Origin: Steinernema hermaphroditum | Taxonomy: Eukaryota; Nematoda; Chromadorea; Rhabditida; Steinernematidae | DNA length: 34,133 nt | Assembly: GCA_030435675.1 (NCBI GenBank) | Contig: JAUCMV010000032.1 | Span: forward strand, 1 to 34,133 | Direction of reading: 5' to 3' | Part shown: positions 33,370 to 34,133 of the stretch, in pieces | Layout: each line of letters begins with the position of its first letter | Position numbering within the stretch: position 1 is the stretch's first letter | The notes under the pieces: generated by a model | Told to the model about the DNA's origin: nothing | What the model saw: the letters and a program-made list of their open reading frames with translations, nothing else | The model's database searches: none | Program-made: the position numbers and the translations under genes

Positions 33370-34060
33370 AGTACCATAGCATTTTTATGATTGGATCTTG
33401 TAGAACTGCACGAGCCTGATCGAACGCGCCTATTCCCGTTGGGATTACTGTGGACTATCTTAGTTTCCTGCAAAACTTTCAATTCGAGACAGATAGGGCC
33501 TTGTTCATACAAAGAGTTCTGCATCTGACCCTCCTGCTCCAAAGTACCATAGCATTTTTATGATTGGATCTTGTAGAACTGCACGAGCCTGATCGAACGC
33601 GCCTATTCCCGTTGGGATTACTGTGGACTATCTTAGTTTCCTGCAAAACTTTCAATTCGAGACAGATAGGGCCTTGTTCATACAAAGAGTTCTGCATCTG
33701 ACCCTCCTGCTCCAAAGTACCATAGCATTTTTATGATTGGATCTTGTAGAACTGCACGAGCCTGATCGAACGCGCCTATTCCCGTTGGGATTACTGTGGA
33801 CTATCTTAGTTTCCTGCAAAACTTTCAATTCGAGACAGATAGGGCCTTGTTCATACAAAGAGTTATGCATCTGACCCTCCTGCTCCAAAGTACCATAGCA
33901 TTTTTATGATTGGATCTTGTAGAACTGCACGAGCCTGATCGAACGCGCCTACTCTTGTTGGATTTCCTGTGGACTATCTTAGTTTCCTGCAAGACTTTCA
34001 ATTCGAGACAGTTAGGGCCTTGTTCATACAAAGAGTTATGCATCTGACCCTCCTCTCCAA
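33370..34060 (-). repeat. Terminal regular units and a 172-bp unit
   Basis: Units ending 33542 and 33715 (B-I-1) and 33888 (C-I-1) are followed by a 172-bp C-N-3 unit (33889-34060). The latter has 'gcaagactttc' (g at 33993), 'gaccctcctctcc' lacking one g, and 'caaagttccat' in place of 'caaagtaccat'. The order B-I-1, C-I-1, C-N-3 is the start of another 680-bp tetramer. Confidence 0.85.
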
Positions 34061-34133
34061 AGTTCCATAGCATTTTTATGATTGGATCTTGTAGAACTGC
34101 ACGAGCCTGATCGAACGCGCCTATTCCCGTTGG
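34061..34133 (-). repeat. Partial monomer at the right window edge
   Basis: These 73 bp match the monomer tail and conserved block up to 'cctattcccgttgg' and are cut by the window end. The array therefore continues; no array boundary or flanking unique sequence is seen. Confidence 0.93.

Larger units (their letters stand above)
1..34133. repeat. Satellite DNA array, 173-bp monomer, filling the whole window
   Basis: The same unit of about 173 bp recurs without interruption from the first base to the last. Counting from the 'ttggagc' landmark I find 197 complete units: 166 of 173 bp, 23 of 161 bp, 5 of 164 bp and single units of 175, 174 and 172 bp. These lengths sum exactly to the intervals 164-5836 and 5972-34060. 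No unique sequence, spacer, transposon or gene interrupts the array, so every long gene-free stretch here is satellite. Differences between units are mostly a small set of recurring block variants. Arrays of this size and period are known from eukaryotic centromeres and heterochromatin; that this one is centromeric is inference from period, homogeneity and HOR structure. I do not recognise the family and make no species call. Confidence 0.98.
5951..34133 (-). repeat. Right satellite arm, - orientation
   Basis: The same monomer is read on the opposite strand. There are 164 complete units between 5972 and 34060: 136 of 173 bp, 20 of 161 bp, 5 of 164 bp, and one each of 175, 174 and 172 bp close to the right end. 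A partial unit fills 34061-34133, so the array continues beyond the window. The arm is a patchwork of short HORs and duplicated segments, listed separately. The 164-bp subtype is confined to 6491-12959, and the 'cgggagtagg' variant to 18263-20129. Different parts of the arm therefore carry different recent amplification histories. Confidence 0.97.

Noticed and set aside
33144..33542. A longer frame of 132 residues
   Set aside because: It is opened by the one- and two-base length changes in the irregular units, which join two copies of the same repeat frame. No new sequence is present.
164..34073. About 200 overlapping open frames of 74-89 residues on the satellite strand
   Set aside because: Each begins at the TTG in 'ttggagc' (or a nearby ATG) and ends at the tga in 'gaattgaaag' of the next unit, overlapping its neighbour. 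The period of 173 is not a multiple of 3, so frames shift every unit. Block variants change residues freely. No Shine-Dalgarno-led operon, splice structure or known domain is visible.
1..34133. CRISPR array
   Set aside because: Units are 161-175 bp with no short repeat alternating with unique spacers. All of the unit is repeated.
1..34133. Primate alpha satellite (171 bp)
   Set aside because: The period is close but the sequence does not resemble the alpha-satellite monomer that I know, and no full CENP-B box is present.
1..34133. Transposon, terminal inverted repeats or ribosomal DNA
   Set aside because: There is no coding region, no unique terminal repeat, no target-site duplication and no rRNA-like sequence. 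The only inverted repeat is the array itself.

Overview
This window is a single block of satellite DNA. It holds no gene I can support, no RNA gene and no recognisable mobile element. From base 1 to base 34133 it is a tandem array of one monomer of about 173 bp (about 46% G+C in the monomer at 164-336, with 6 CpG). Counting from a fixed point in the monomer (the first t of 'ttggagc'), there are 197 complete monomers plus partial ones at the window ends and at an internal junction: 166 of 173 bp, 23 of 161 bp, 5 of 164 bp and one each of 175, 174 and 172 bp. Long homogeneous satellite of nucleosome-scale period points to a eukaryotic centromeric, pericentromeric or heterochromatic locus. I cannot name the species or the satellite family from sequence alone; it is not primate alpha satellite.

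Layout. Bases 1-5950 carry the monomer in + orientation (33 complete units). At 5950/5951 the array flips within a monomer, sharing a 2-bp GC, and 5951-34133 carries it in - orientation (164 complete units). The two arms are not mirror images unit by unit, so this does not look like a fold-back read artefact, but they share rare variants and unit order, so both come from one ancestral array.

Variation is modular. I code each unit by three blocks. Front: A 'agagcttttggtatgag', B 'agaactctttgtatgaa', C 'ataactctttgtatgaa'. Second block: G 'gggccctgct', I 'ggccctatct', N 'ggccctaact'. Third block: 1 'gtaatcccaacggg', 2 'ggaatcccaacggg', 3 'ggaaatccaacaag', 4 'gtaaatccaacggg', 5 'gtaaatccaacgag'. 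All are written in satellite orientation. Units are named by first base in the + arm and last base in the - arm. Combinations of these blocks define many local higher-order repeats (HORs) of 2 to 7 monomers (334, 507, 510, 519, 692, 1017, 1038 and 1199 bp), each present in only a few copies, with larger duplicated segments. This is the pattern expected from repeated unequal exchange and template switching.

The most interesting points are the orientation switch; a local burst of a 507-bp trimer at 18263-20463; rare unit haplotypes shared by both arms; mosaic monomers whose length changes are explained by switching between subtypes; and a cluster of five transitions at 25201-25305. Every open reading frame is a by-product of the repeat (173 is not divisible by 3) and none is annotated as coding.
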